From Bryopsis sp. KO-2023 (lineage: Eukaryota; Chlorophyta; Ulvophyceae; Bryopsidales; Bryopsidaceae), in NCBI GenBank assembly GCA_030272585.1, contig BSYQ01000011.1, positions 1,240,001 through 1,304,000 of the forward strand: DNA of 64,000 nt, written 5' to 3'. Every line of letters begins with the position of its first letter. The first letter of the stretch is position 1. A program made the translations under genes and the position numbers. Shown piece by piece: positions 51,095-61,485 of the stretch. The notes below the pieces were generated by a model, which ran no database searches, was not told the DNA's origin, and saw only the letters and a program-made list of their open reading frames with translations.

Positions 51095-53746
51095 ATGGCT
51101 GACCGTGAACACGCATTGGCAGTGCGCGAGCCTCAAGTTGAAGAGCCAGGGATTGAACCTGAGTTCGATGAGGAATTGCCTGACGCACCCAATGTGGTGT
51201 ACCAACAAATAAACGTCCAGAATATCCACAATGTCCAGCAAGCAGCTGTCGACATAGACATGGGAGCTGATGCGGAAGCCTTAAGAGAGGATGTGGATGC
51301 GGTCCATGACCGTGTGGACGATTTAGCCCACGGGCTAAGGGGTCACCTGCAGCAAGTTGACCAGACACTGGGGCAGAGGCTAGCCCATACTGAGGCCTCT
51401 GTGTCGAACCAACTGGCTGGCGCATCAGAGGTGATCGGGCAGGCGCTGGAAACACAGCACCAGCATGCGCAACAGGTTGAGGCCACACAGCATGCGGTGG
51501 TGTCGCAACAAGAGAAGCTGGAGTCAGTAGCGGCTCAACATAGTCGATATGAGCAGAGGCTATTACGCCAAGATATCGACCATAGAAAAGAAAGAGCCGA
51601 GATCAAAGCTTCTGTGGACGCAATAACGAGGAGAATGGATGCCGCAGACATTCTAGCGGACTCTCGTTTTGCTGACTTAAAAGAAGCAACTGAAGCATCA
51701 GCACTTCAGTTAAAACAACTCTCCGAGTTATCCCTTGTTCAAGGGCGGAGAATTGAAGGCTTATTAGGAACTGTTGCGGATTCCAACGAAAAAGTCGAAC
51801 GGACTCTAGAATTGTTTCGGGAGTCCTTGCACAAACAAGGTGCTGAGGTGAAGCGTTTGCAGAGCTCAAGAGTAGCAATTCAAAAAGATTTGATTGCCTT
51901 GGAGAAAAAGGCATCCAAAACCTGGGATCAGCAGCAAGATGCAGCTGATGTGGTTGCCTTAAGATTATCTGGCCTGGAACAAAGCATGGAGGATGTGAGT
52001 GGCGGAAGTCAGAGTGCCCAAAGTGGAAGTGATGCTCGAGCAGTATCACCAGAGCGAGAAGAATCAACTTCTCCTGAGCCTGAGGACTCAGCCTTTGGGA
52101 TGCCGCTGCCAAAGAAATCAGTAAAGCAGTTGGCTGCATCATGGCCGCCACTAGATCAGAGCTTCGCGGTAGGAATGGTTGGGGCAGGAACCTCAACAAT
52201 ACCGGCTCCTCCAGCAGTACAGGTCGAGGAGGGTGAAATTGTTGCTGCAGAAGCACCACCATGCACTGCAGTGGACAGCGCACCAGACGCTGATTTCACA
52301 TTCCCTCAATTGATACCTCCAAGTACAAGAGCTCAGCCTGGTATACGCATCTCAGAACCCGACTCTGCCGATGGATCACGTAGACCCACACGAACTAACC
52401 CAAGAGTTCTCTCCTCAGCAGAAGTGTTATATCAAATTGACCTTGAGCGTGCTAAGGCACAGGTCAGAGAAGAGAAAGGAAAAGAACCCATGCAGATCCC
52501 CACACGTACCGGAAGATTGGGACTTGGGTTAAGTGCTTTGGGAGCAAGGGTAGAAAATAATCCCTTTGCTGCACTTGGTTCATATGAGTCTACTGGTGGA
52601 CCCAGTCGAGTTCCTCGCATGCGAGGTAACTTTGGAGACCCTGGTGATGACGACCCAGATGATGATGGCGGTGATGATTACCGCGACAGACGAAACCGCC
52701 CACCTTCCCGCATTCCAGGTGCGCCTGATGGCGGAGGAGGTGGTGGCGGCGGAGGAGATGGTGGAGGCGGTGGACCTCCCGGTGGACCTCCTGGTGGAGG
52801 TGGAGGTGGAGGTGGCGCTGGACCAGCAGGCCCAGGACCTCCTAGGCAAGGACAGTGGTTGCCTAGCACCGTCAAGTTGCAAATGCCTCGCGCATTTAAC
52901 GGAAGTGGAGAACCAAAAGCCCGTAAATGGCAAGTGCTCATGACGCGGTACTTGAGAACCTGCGGAGTGCATGAAGCACAGTGGCAATCGATTATGGCCA
53001 CTAACCTTTATGGGGCTGCCTCGGATTGGTTAACGATGCAAGAGTTGAAAATTCACCGAGGTGAAAGACCACCCTTCCGTGACTGGATGGACTTCATGGA
53101 TGGCTTAGCTACAGCTTTCGAATTCTCTAGTGATCGAGATGAAGCGTGGCGTGACCTCCACAAACTCAAGCAGACTGGAACCGTGAAACAGTTCGTTAAA
53201 GAGTTTCAGCGGTTAGTCTTGAGGATTCCAGACCTCGAAGAGGATCACCAGTATTTGCTCTTCGTGGATGGACTTAAGAGTGAAGTTCAGAAGTTAGTCG
53301 CTGCAACGGTACCTCGAGATGTCGAGGCTGCCATCATATCCGCCGAACGATTGGAAGCCCTTGGAGTTGGAACACAAGGCCAAGGAGGGCAGACCAATCA
53401 GAAAAAGAAAGGAGTCTGGCGTGGTGGAAGAAAGAAGAAAGGCCAGAATCAGGGTCAGCAGCAGCAGAACCCTACACCACCAGCCCAAGCACCACCACAA
53501 GCTGCCGCAGGAGTGCAACAGCAGCAGCAACAGCAACAAGGACGAGGAGGAGGACGTGGTGGTGGTGGACGTGGACGCGGTGGTGGGAACCGTGGCAGAG
53601 GACAAGCCAATCAGGGAAGACAGAACCCCCAGGGGGGAGGGGGATATAATTGTTATCTTTGTGGAAAGAAGGATCATCCTGTGAGGCAATGTCCTAAGTT
53701 AGAGGAGGTGAAAAACCTCCCTGATGTAAAAAAAATGTTAAACTGA
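51095..53746 (+). CDS. gag: Element 2 Gag
   Basis: 883 codons from ATG at 51095, 107 bases after the PBS (the leader is about 24 bases shorter than in element 1). Collinear with Gag of element 1: acidic N-terminus, coiled coil, Gly-rich spacer, Gag domain, basic tail, and knuckle CYLCGKKDHPVRQC, in which the residue before His is Asp instead of Gly but all metal ligands are kept. One Gly fewer in the tail. Ends TGA just after the slippery A tract. Confidence 0.95.
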   Translation: MADREHALAVREPQVEEPGIEPEFDEELPDAPNVVYQQINVQNIHNVQQAAVDIDMGADAEALREDVDAVHDRVDDLAHGLRGHLQQVDQTLGQRLAHTEASVSNQLAGASEVIGQALETQHQHAQQVEATQHAVVSQQEKLESVAAQHSRYEQRLLRQDIDHRKERAEIKASVDAITRRMDAADILADSRFADLKEATEASALQLKQLSELSLVQGRRIEGLLGTVADSNEKVERTLELFRESLHKQGAEVKRLQSSRVAIQKDLIALEKKASKTWDQQQDAADVVALRLSGLEQSMEDVSGGSQSAQSGSDARAVSPEREESTSPEPEDSAFGMPLPKKSVKQLAASWPPLDQSFAVGMVGAGTSTIPAPPAVQVEEGEIVAAEAPPCTAVDSAPDADFTFPQLIPPSTRAQPGIRISEPDSADGSRRPTRTNPRVLSSAEVLYQIDLERAKAQVREEKGKEPMQIPTRTGRLGLGLSALGARVENNPFAALGSYESTGGPSRVPRMRGNFGDPGDDDPDDDGGDDYRDRRNRPPSRIPGAPDGGGGGGGGGDGGGGGPPGGPPGGGGGGGGAGPAGPGPPRQGQWLPSTVKLQMPRAFNGSGEPKARKWQVLMTRYLRTCGVHEAQWQSIMATNLYGAASDWLTMQELKIHRGERPPFRDWMDFMDGLATAFEFSSDRDEAWRDLHKLKQTGTVKQFVKEFQRLVLRIPDLEEDHQYLLFVDGLKSEVQKLVAATVPRDVEAAIISAERLEALGVGTQGQGGQTNQKKKGVWRGGRKKKGQNQGQQQQNPTPPAQAPPQAAAGVQQQQQQQQGRGGGRGGGGRGRGGGNRGRGQANQGRQNPQGGGGYNCYLCGKKDHPVRQCPKLEEVKNLPDVKKMLN

Positions 53747-53781
53747 CCGCCAGGCAGGAAACTGCTTCGTCTGAGCCTGGC
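53728..53781 (+). promoter_or_regulatory. -1 frameshift signal of element 2
   Basis: A AAA AAA at 53728-53734 in the gag frame, then stem GCCAGGC (53749-53755) with GCCTGGC (53775-53781). Identical in layout to element 1. Confidence 0.8.
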
Positions 53782-56700
53782 CGACGCAAACGTCGTAAGC
53801 GAAACAGAGTTCGTAGGCGGCGTAGGAAGCATAGATCAAAAGTAGGTGCCTCGAAAAAGGTTAAAAGTACTCACAGCGGAAAACCTGAGGAGCGGACTAG
53901 TACACCGCGTGAAGAGAGAACAGAGACACTCTCCACATCTACCCAATCGGCACATGACAACTGCGATTGGAAAAATGAACAGAAGGAAAGCACACCGGAT
54001 GAGATGGACGCGCCTCATGCGTCATCTGCATCTTTTCCCTCTGTTAGTGAATCTGTGGGCTCATTGGAGTCGCAGAGTAGTCTACAGGAGTCCCTGCCTG
54101 CAGACGTAGACGATAGTGGGTCAGAAACAACCCAACGGTCTACCACAGAGCGAGTTAATGTGTCAGAAGTTCGATCAACTTCGTCAACCAAGGGTGACAC
54201 ATGCCCTCTGTTAAAAATTCAAGAAGTGCCTGTGAGAGGGTACGAAGTAAAAGCACGGATCAAGACCACGGACCTTTATGCATTCATTGATTGTGGAAGT
54301 ACCGCAAACTATATCAATGATAAGGTAGCGCGTGATCTCGGGTTGTCGATTACACCAAGCTCAAAGAGAGCAATGTTGGCAAACGGAGATATTAAAGAAC
54401 TGGCTGGCAGCTGTAACAACCTCCGAGTAAAGATAGGAGGGCTGAAGTGCAAAATGAAAGCGGATCTGTTCCCAGACCTTGGTTATGACCTAATATTGGG
54501 CATGCCTTGGTTGCAGAAAGAAAACCCCCGCATAGACTTTCAGCAGAATGAGATTTCAGTTTGCAAAAACAGCCAAGTGTTTCATCTTCCGTTGCGTCAT
54601 CCAACCCAAGAGAGTATTGAACCTGAACGAAAAGTACAGTCGATACTGCAAGAAGTGCCAGTGACTGAGTGTTCAGCTAAACGAATGATGCGTCATCTCA
54701 AAACAGAGACAGCATTCATGGTTGTAGTGCAAGAGTCTGAAGAGAAAGCTTTAGGCCAACATGAATTGCCTGACGCAATAGAGCGAACACAGCCATTCAA
54801 CACTGAGGATGAGATTGGCAAACTTATTCGTTCAGACACCCCTGCCGAAATTAAAAAGGTGGTAGAAACACACCGTGGTGTGTTCCCTCGTGATTTACCC
54901 CCAGGGATCCCTCCGAAGAGAAAAGGTCATGAGTTCAAGATAGACCTGGAGGATCCAACACCTATCCATCGTCCAATATACAAGCTTTCACCAGCAGAGC
55001 TGGATGAAGTGAAAGCACAAGTGGACTACCTTCTGGAACAGAAGAAAATCAAACCATCCGAGTCCCCTTGGGGCGCGCCAATCCTATTTGTACCGAAAAA
55101 GGATGGAGGCTTAAGGATGTGCGTGGATTACAGGTGGATCAATAAGGTGACGGTGAAAAACCGATATCCTTTACCCCTGCCAGAAGAATTGATGGATAGA
55201 GTGTTCAAAGCCAAAGTGTTCTCAAAGTTAGATCTGCGATCAGGCTATTGGCAATTTCCAGTAAGGCCATCTGATACAGATAAAACAGCGTTCCGCACGA
55301 GATACGGTCACTTTGAGTTTTTGGTAGCGCCTTTTGGGCTAACCAATTGCCCAGCGCAATTCCAAACTCTAGTGCAAGACCTACTCGCAGAGTTTTTAGA
55401 TGATTTTGTTGTTGTCTTTATTGATGACATACTCATCTTCTCTGAAAACATGGAACAGCATGCCGAACACTTAGAGAAAGTCCTGGCGCGACTAGCAGAA
55501 TATCAGCTTTTTGCTAAGGCAAGTAAAAGTGAGCTGGCTGTCGCAACAGTAGACTATCTTGGCTACCGCATTAGCGGAAGTGGGTTAGAACCACAGGAAC
55601 AAAAAGTGAAGGCAGTGAAGGAGTGGAAGGAACTACAGAGTGTTAGCGATGTACGTAGTTTCCTTGGAATGGTTTCATACTACAGGAAATTCATTCCCCA
55701 GTTTGCACATGTTGCTGGACCACTCCATGATTTAGTGAAAAAAGACCATCCCTGGAGGTGGGGACAGGTTGAGCGTGGCGCATTCAATGAACTGAAAAAG
55801 CGTTTAAGTCAAGCTCCCGTCCTTATTTTTCCAGATGCGTCACTGCCTTACACTGTGATCACTGATGCGTCGAATGAGGCCATCGGTGCCGTGTTAACAC
55901 AGGATCACGGAGAGGGGCTACAGCCAATAGCTTACCTCTCACGTAGATTCAAGCCTGCCGAGCTTAACTATGCACCATACGACAAAGAGTTGTGTGCAAT
56001 ATGTTATGCGATGGTGCAGTGGAGACATTATCTAGAAGGTTGTGCGGGTGGAGTAACAGTGTTCACTGACCACCAACCTCTGACGCATATTCTGTCGCAG
56101 AGGAACCTTTCTAGAACCCAAGCAAGATGGCTTGAGGCGGGGTACCTGACTTCGATCAACCCCAAGATCTCCTATATCAAAGGCAAGGCTAATGTGTTAG
56201 CAGATGCTCTCTCCCGCAGTGTTCCTAAGCCCGTGGACACTGCGATGAACATTTCCACTTGGCAAGTGCATCAAGCAAGCCAAGACGAGTGGAAACAAGC
56301 CCTCCAAGCTGATAACTCCTTGGTGAAGATATTGCGGAAGCTTGAGAGTGGCGAGGAAGTTGAGGGATATTTCCTCAGAGAGGGAATACTCTGGACGGTC
56401 CCAAAAAGAGGATTAGTCGAGAAAGTGGTGGTTCCTAAAGGCCAGCGCAATAAGATTATGAAGGAGTGCCATGAGACACCTTCAGCAGGCCATACAGGAC
56501 CAGCGCGAACAGGAGAAATCCTAGCGCGGCGATATTGGTGGAAGGGGTGGATGAATGAGTTGAAGGCATTTGTGCGCGAATGCCCTGTGTGCCAACAAAT
56601 AAAGGCTGACACACAGAAGCCTATGGGCTTACTTCAACCCCTGCCAATACCTGAGCGGAAGTGGGAGCAGATTACCACTGACTTGGTGACAGATCTACCA

Positions 56701-57744
56701 GCATCCAATGGGTTTACTGCTATAGCTGTCTTTGTCGATAGACTTACCAAGTTTGTGCATTTCGCCCCATGTACTAAAGAGCTTACCGCTGCAGGATACG
56801 CCCAACTTTTTATCGAACATGTTTACCGCAACCATGGCCTACCTAAAGTGATTGTGTCTGATAGAGACCCTCGCTTTACCAGCAAGTTCTGGCAGACGCT
56901 TTTTAAAGCTCTGGGTACAGAGATTCGTATGAGTACAGCTTACCACCCTCAGACAGATGGGCAGAGTGAGGTTACCATACGTACTCTGGAAAATTTCTTA
57001 AGGCCATATGCTGAGAGGTATCCCCATAAGTGGGTTGAGTATTTACCTACAGCAGAGTTTGCAGCAAACAATGCAGTGAATGCGAGTACGGGGTTCGCAC
57101 CTGCATACTTGATGTATGGGTACCATCCAGAAACACCAAACATTGGTGGGACGGCAACGCAATTTCAAGTGGAAGCAGTTAAGACTATGGTAGCACGGAT
57201 GGCACAGGACTTAGATACCGCAAAAGCATATTACTCTAGAGCACAACACAGAATGTGTGTGAGTGCAAACAAGAAGAGGAAAGATATTGCTTTTGAGAAA
57301 GGGGATAAAGTCCTGATAAAAAGCCGTTTTATTCCGTTGGCTGCTTTGAACAAAGTGAGTCCAAAACTGCGCCGTCGATTTGTGGGTCCCTTTGAAATTG
57401 TGGAGAAAATATCAAAGGTGGCTTACAGAGTTCAACTTCCGGAAACATGGCTCATTCACCCAGTGTTTCATGTTTCTAAGTTCAAGCGTTATCACGCCTC
57501 GAGTGATAACAGCAGGCAGATACAACCTCCAGAAGGAGAGTTGATTGGTAGCGAAGTAGAGTATGAGGTCGAAAATATCCTAAGGGCTAGAGGTAAACGC
57601 AATCGTGAATACCTAGTGCTGTGGAAAGGATACGATCTACTTGACGCTACTTGGGAACCTGAAGCTAATCTGGTTAACGCACCAGATATACTTCGCGCAT
57701 TTAAAGAGAAAGAAAGAAAAGAGTTGCAGAAAGGAAGAGAATAG
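53734..57744 (+). CDS. pol: Element 2 Pol: protease, RT, RNase H, integrase, chromodomain
   Basis: 1,336 residues in the -1 frame (first ATG 54004), the same length as in element 1. Protease DCGSTANY, RT FIDD, YLGY conserved, RNase H acidic residues, integrase HH-CC finger and DDE residues, and C-terminal chromodomain are all intact. Amino-acid differences from element 1 are few and conservative (for example ITAAGY/LTAAGY and FSAVAV/FTAIAV), as expected for two functional lineages rather than decaying copies. The chromodomain should target integration to marked chromatin (known for chromoviruses, inferred here). Confidence 0.95.
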   Translation, partial: NVKLTARQETASSEPGRRKRRKRNRVRRRRRKHRSKVGASKKVKSTHSGKPEERTSTPREERTETLSTSTQSAHDNCDWKNEQKESTPDEMDAPHASSASFPSVSESVGSLESQSSLQESLPADVDDSGSETTQRSTTERVNVSEVRSTSSTKGDTCPLLKIQEVPVRGYEVKARIKTTDLYAFIDCGSTANYINDKVARDLGLSITPSSKRAMLANGDIKELAGSCNNLRVKIGGLKCKMKADLFPDLGYDLILGMPWLQKENPRIDFQQNEISVCKNSQVFHLPLRHPTQESIEPERKVQSILQEVPVTECSAKRMMRHLKTETAFMVVVQESEEKALGQHELPDAIERTQPFNTEDEIGKLIRSDTPAEIKKVVETHRGVFPRDLPPGIPPKRKGHEFKIDLEDPTPIHRPIYKLSPAELDEVKAQVDYLLEQKKIKPSESPWGAPILFVPKKDGGLRMCVDYRWINKVTVKNRYPLPLPEELMDRVFKAKVFSKLDLRSGYWQFPVRPSDTDKTAFRTRYGHFEFLVAPFGLTNCPAQFQTLVQDLLAEFLDDFVVVFIDDILIFSENMEQHAEHLEKVLARLAEYQLFAKASKSELAVATVDYLGYRISGSGLEPQEQKVKAVKEWKELQSVSDVRSFLGMVSYYRKFIPQFAHVAGPLHDLVKKDHPWRWGQVERGAFNELKKRLSQAPVLIFPDASLPYTVITDASNEAIGAVLTQDHGEGLQPIAYLSRRFKPAELNYAPYDKELCAICYAMVQWRHYLEGCAGGVTVFTDHQPLTHILSQRNLSRTQARWLEAGYLTSINPKISYIKGKANVLADALSRSVPKPVDTAMNISTWQVHQASQDEWKQALQADNSLVKILRKLESGEEVEGYFLREGILWTVPKRGLVEKVVVPKGQRNKIMKECHETPSAGHTGPARTGEILARRYWWKGWMNELKAFVRECPVCQQIKADTQKPMGLLQPLPIPERKWEQITTDLVTDLPASNGFTAIAVFVDRLTKFVHFAPCTKELTAAGYAQLFIEHVYRNHGLPKVIVSDRDPRFTSKFWQTLFKALGTEIRMSTAYHPQTDGQSEVTIRTLENFLRPYAERYPHKWVEYLPTAEFAANNAVNASTGFAPAYLMYGYHPETPNIGGTATQFQVEAVKTMVARMAQDLDTAKAYYSRAQHRMCVSANKKRKDIAFEKGDKVLIKSRFIPLAALNKVSPKLRRRFVGPFEIVEKISKVAYRVQLPETWLIHPVFHVSKFKRYHASSDNSRQIQPPEGELIGSEVEYEVENILRARGKRNREYLVLWKGYDLLDATWEPEANLVNAPDILRAFKEKERKELQKGRE

Positions 57745-58194
57745 GGAAGCAGAGTGTTTGATGGCTAAGGTGGAACTCCTTATAGCAAGGGGGCGCGAAA
57801 AAGGATACCTTAGAAAAACTCTGTCGACTTCCAAACCAACTCTTTAACTTTAATGCGTTAGGTGCCTAAGTTATTTGGTTGGCGCAGTAAGTGTAGCTTC
57901 AGTAGTACTTTAGAAACCGGGCAAACGATGTCACATTCGAGATAGTGTGGTTGTTCCGAGAAAACCCCTATCAAGTGACGTGTTGAGGTGGTCTTGACGA
58001 GACTCCAACCGAGCGAAACGTTGGTGTCTCACCCCAATAACCCAACGAGGAAAGTGTACGAGTCACCCAGCCTTATAAGCGCAGCCCTCGAACCATTTTG
58101 CCCTAGTGTTTGTGTGAACGGAGCGAGCTCCTGAGTGAAAAAGAGTCTAAAGACGCACAAACCGTTGTTTATATCTTTCTTTCCGACAAACATA
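57745..58194 (+). promoter_or_regulatory. Pol-ORF3 spacer of element 2 with TATA-like box
   Basis: 450 bases, TTATAAG at 58073-58079, 116 bases before the ORF3 ATG. One small indel close to the ATG moves the upstream frame relative to element 1, so translation must start at or after the ATG. Confidence 0.4.
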
Positions 58195-60009
58195 ATGGCT
58201 GCCGATACACCCGCCGCAATTATTGCGAGGTTGGAAGCGGAGGTAGCTCAAAAAGAAGAGGAGCTGCAGCACTTTACGTCGACCGCAGAGGAAGTGCTGC
58301 AGAACAATGAGGCCTTAACCCGGCAGCTCTCAGAGTTGAGTGACCGGACGAAAGCAGCTGAGGCTGCGAAGGAGGCAGCGGAGAAAGCCAAGGATAAGGC
58401 GGAGGCGGAAAAGAAAGAAGCGGAGGACAAGACCAAGGTCTTGGAAGAAAAATTGGAAGCCATGAAGCTGAAAAAGCAAAGGTTCCAATCTCACATGATG
58501 GCTAACCATCGTGAGAATGACCTCCGTAAACAAGCTCTCGGGGGAATGGTGGATCGATTTACCGCGGTAGAAGAAACGCTGCAGCGAGCTGTAGCAACCG
58601 CGTGGAGTGCAGCAGCCAACAACCTTAAGAAGGAATTGGCAGAACAAGAGCTGCAGATCGATTTGCTGGGAGAGTCCCTCAGAGACGGCTCTGAAAAACT
58701 TCAAGTGCAGAGCGAAACAACGGACAAGATGCTGCGTTTGAACCCGGCGGTACCAGCACCACGGGTACGCGAAGAACTGGATCGCCAAGTCCAAGTTCTG
58801 TTGTCAAACGCAACACTTGATCTGGAACCGTCCAAGGACGATGATGCGGGAGGCTCAAGCAAGGGCAAGGGAAAAGGGAAAAACAAACGCCCAAGCTCGC
58901 CGTGTAGGGATGAAGATCCACACGGAAAGAGAAGGCGAGAGGACGGTGACGATGAAGGTGGTGAGCCACCGAGGGATCGTATGCCTGGAGATGCAGCAAG
59001 AGCCAACTTGTTACTCAAGTTAAAGGCTGCCGCATTAAAGACTCCAGCACCCTCACAACCAGCACCAACAGTTCAGACTCCCGGAGATGAGGCTACCGCA
59101 ATAGCACCGGGGGAGGACTTATTCGACATGAGAGAGGAGGAGCTTTTGGACTTGGATTTTAACGAAGAAATTGACTTCGGCAGTCCACCTCCTAGGCTCG
59201 AAGGTCCTAGTTCTGAACTGGAGGACGGGGAAATAAGGAATGATGAAGGGCCAAGCCAGGTGACAGAGGTTCAGCGTGCGGTCCATCCACCGTTGGAGTT
59301 AGCTCCAACAGAAGCAGCACTTCGGGCTTTCCGAGAAAAGGTTAAGCTCAGAAGACTAAGGGCGGCTGCTCAGGACAAAGTGGATGCTGCACCCAGCGAA
59401 GTGAACCTGTCACGGGAGGATATCGAGGAGGCTTGCAACCCCATCACTGCGTCAGAGAAATGGCCGAAGGTCCAATATACTAACCCCAGGGACCGAGCCT
59501 TGCAAAATTACCGCGGCAACCGGCACTTTCACGAGTTGCCCATGTGCATTTGGTGCGGGAGAAGCCCAATGCAAGCAAGTGCTCAGCGGCTGACGCAGAA
59601 GAAGTATTCCGTCCTTCCTTGTGGGTATCACCTCGTGTGTGATGCTCACTGGTTGGCATACTCGATGCTGGGGCGCATCGTCACGGCGGTCCAAAAAGTC
59701 GCGGAAGTGGACAACAAGTCCATCGCCACCGTCTCCCCATTCTCTCTACCTGCCCATATGTTGAAGCTGACACGCTCGACGTTCGAAGAAATCCCTCCGT
59801 TCCCGGCTGAGCACGAGAAGTTGCCACACTGCAACATGTGTGTGAAGCGGCAGCTCAAGGTGTCCGGCATCACAAGGGATCTGCCATTCCTTAAGTCCAA
59901 GAGGGTGGCTGCCGCATTTGATCCCTGTGTCCGGTATCGTGCAGTGCAGCAAGCGCATGCGCAGGCGCAGCGTGCTATCCAGCAAGCGCCAGCGCAGGAA
60001 CCGCGTTAA
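58195..60009 (+). CDS. Element 2 ORF3: accessory coiled-coil / RING-like protein
   Basis: 604 residues from ATG at 58195, the same length as in element 1. Nearly identical: the coiled coil, basic patch and every Cys and His of the putative zinc cluster (CIWC, CGYHLVCDAH, CNMC) are kept. Differences are concentrated in the last 20 residues (Ala/Gln-rich tail). Retention of a full-length frame in both copies suggests selection. The function is unknown. Nuclear regulatory roles or silencing counter-measures are guesses. Confidence 0.85.
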   Translation: MAADTPAAIIARLEAEVAQKEEELQHFTSTAEEVLQNNEALTRQLSELSDRTKAAEAAKEAAEKAKDKAEAEKKEAEDKTKVLEEKLEAMKLKKQRFQSHMMANHRENDLRKQALGGMVDRFTAVEETLQRAVATAWSAAANNLKKELAEQELQIDLLGESLRDGSEKLQVQSETTDKMLRLNPAVPAPRVREELDRQVQVLLSNATLDLEPSKDDDAGGSSKGKGKGKNKRPSSPCRDEDPHGKRRREDGDDEGGEPPRDRMPGDAARANLLLKLKAAALKTPAPSQPAPTVQTPGDEATAIAPGEDLFDMREEELLDLDFNEEIDFGSPPPRLEGPSSELEDGEIRNDEGPSQVTEVQRAVHPPLELAPTEAALRAFREKVKLRRLRAAAQDKVDAAPSEVNLSREDIEEACNPITASEKWPKVQYTNPRDRALQNYRGNRHFHELPMCIWCGRSPMQASAQRLTQKKYSVLPCGYHLVCDAHWLAYSMLGRIVTAVQKVAEVDNKSIATVSPFSLPAHMLKLTRSTFEEIPPFPAEHEKLPHCNMCVKRQLKVSGITRDLPFLKSKRVAAAFDPCVRYRAVQQAHAQAQRAIQQAPAQEPR

Positions 60010-60204
60010 GGAGGAGGGAAAAGGAGTTATCGTCGACCAAGTGTGTGCGTGCAGCAGCTGTCAGAGACGTCAGAGCAAGAGACAGGTCCAAGACAGTTGG
60101 GTGTGGGTATGGGAGTGGGTGAGTTTTGTGTTTGTGTTTTTGTGTTTTTGTTTTTCTTTGTGTTTTGGTGTGCGTGGGCGCCCACTTTTTGCGGGGGGGG
60201 CGTA
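60010..60204 (+). other. 3' untranslated region and polypurine tract of element 2
   Basis: GT-rich stretch, then GCGGGGGGGG at 60191-60200, four bases before the 3' LTR. Confidence 0.75.
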
Positions 60205-60624
60205 TGTTAGTCTTTTAGCGCTATACGAGGTAGTTTGGGATAGAGCCGAGGGTGGCTGACGCATGTGGGTTCACGAGTAAGACAGATTAGACCCGGAGTT
60301 TGGGGCATGCGTCAGCGTACTACACTTAGGGGTACTTAAGAGGCCCACTCGTTGTTTTGACGTTCACTTTATTTTGTAAGAACTCGGGATTCGTGGGATT
60401 GGTGTGTTCCCGCTTGTGTGTGTGTTTGTGTGTGAGTGTGTTAAGTGTTTGCCTGACGCAATCACTTCCCAACCCAAGTGCTCTAGTAGCGTTCACAACC
60501 GCGCTAGCTAGAGAGTTGTCTAAACCAACAAACCCCACAAGTATACTTGCGTTAGCCAGCAAGTTATCACGAATCCAACCAACACAGCCGACCACTATTG
60601 CGTCACCCACAAGCTTCACTATCA
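60205..60624 (+). repeat. 3' LTR of element 2 (420 bp)
   Basis: Matches the 5' LTR except for one base seen. Followed by the target copy CAATG. Confidence 0.95.
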
Positions 60625-60633
60625 CAATGTAAT

Positions 60634-60942
60634 TGTTACGCCTGGGGCGTAAAGGACGTTGGAACAAGGATAAACGAAGTCGGAAAAAGTTACAATGGGT
60701 GTTCAAAACATTGCCCTTATATACTTGGGCGAACCCCTTCCAAGAACTCTCTGGAACCTTCTTTCCCTGGGAACTTCACAGTGAGATGAAGCTCCCAGGA
60801 ACCTGACTACCCCTTACATAACCTAACCTAATCTCATCTAACCCAGACTACCCGTTTCACAACTACACAGCACCTACCACGTCAAACCCTTATCACAGCT
60901 TACCTAATCCAATCAAACAACGATAGAAAAACGCTCGTAACA
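60634..60942 (-). repeat. 3' LTR of element B (309 bp)
   Basis: Ends TGTTAC/GTAACA, preceded by a purine tract. Distantly similar to the LTR of element A. Confidence 0.75.
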
Positions 60943-60981
60943 ATTCCCCTCTCTTAATAAAAATTGCCCCCAATTTTTCCT

Positions 60982-61485
60982 CTACTTCTTTTTCTTCCTA
61001 TTCCATTTTCTCAGCAAATCAGGACTCCCTTCCATGTCCTTTTCTCCTACCCAAGAGTTTTCACTGTCAGGATAACCTAACCATTTAATAAGGTATTCCT
61101 TTCTCCTTTTCCTTGAATTCCATCTTTCCTGTAAAATTCTTTCAACTTCAAAAATTTCCTCTTCCAAATCCACTGGGGCTGGCCTGAAAGAAACTTGTTT
61201 GTTCCCACCAAACCAAGGTTTCAAAACTGATACATGGAACACAGGGTGAATTCTTCTGTAATCTCTTGGTAATTTCAACCTGTAACTGACTGTCGAATAT
61301 TTCACTTCCACAGGAAAAGGACCTACAAACTTCTGTCTCAATTTACTGTTTCCACCTATTCTCAAATTCTCACTCTTCACCATCACTTTGTCCCCAGGGA
61401 AAAACTCCACCATTCTTCTTCCTTTGTCAGCTCTGTTTTTCATACTCTCCCTGGATTTAACCAATCTTGCTCTTGTATTTTGTAG
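60982..61485 (-). pseudogene. pol: Element B Pol fragment: integrase C-terminus and chromodomain
   Basis: About 167 codons. It begins at LQNTRARLVKSRESMKNRAD, typical of the region after the DDE core of Ty3/Gypsy integrases, then GDKVMVKSENL, a GPF segment (QKFVGPFPVEVKY), HPVFHVSVLKP, and a chromodomain (VERILQERW, EYLIKWLGYPDSENSWV) with stop TAA-side at 60982. The open frame extends upstream to 61641, but those codons (RTPFALRV and before) do not look like integrase and are probably flanking DNA. A different lineage from elements 1 and 2. Confidence 0.8.

Larger units (their letters stand above)
50554..60624 (+). mobile_element. Element 2: intact chromodomain Ty3/Gypsy retrotransposon, sister of element 1
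   Basis: 10,071 bp, LTRs 50554-50973 and 60205-60624 (420 bp, one difference noticed: CCCAGAG against CCCGGAG), TSD CAATG (50549-50553 and 60625-60629). Same three ORFs as element 1. Differences from element 1 are mostly single substitutions plus small leader deletions. Inserted between the LTR of element B and the gag-like fragment. Confidence 0.95.
60634..61485 (-). mobile_element. Element B: 5'-truncated chromodomain retrotransposon (Pol end plus 3' LTR)
   Basis: Minus strand: Pol C-terminus, polypurine tract AAGAGAGGGGAA (about 60955-60944), 3' LTR 60942-60634 (309 bp, TGTTACGAGC to GGCGTAACA). Everything upstream of the integrase C-terminus is missing. At about 61485 homology to Pol stops and host-like sequence begins. 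A target duplication cannot be seen. Confidence 0.75.
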
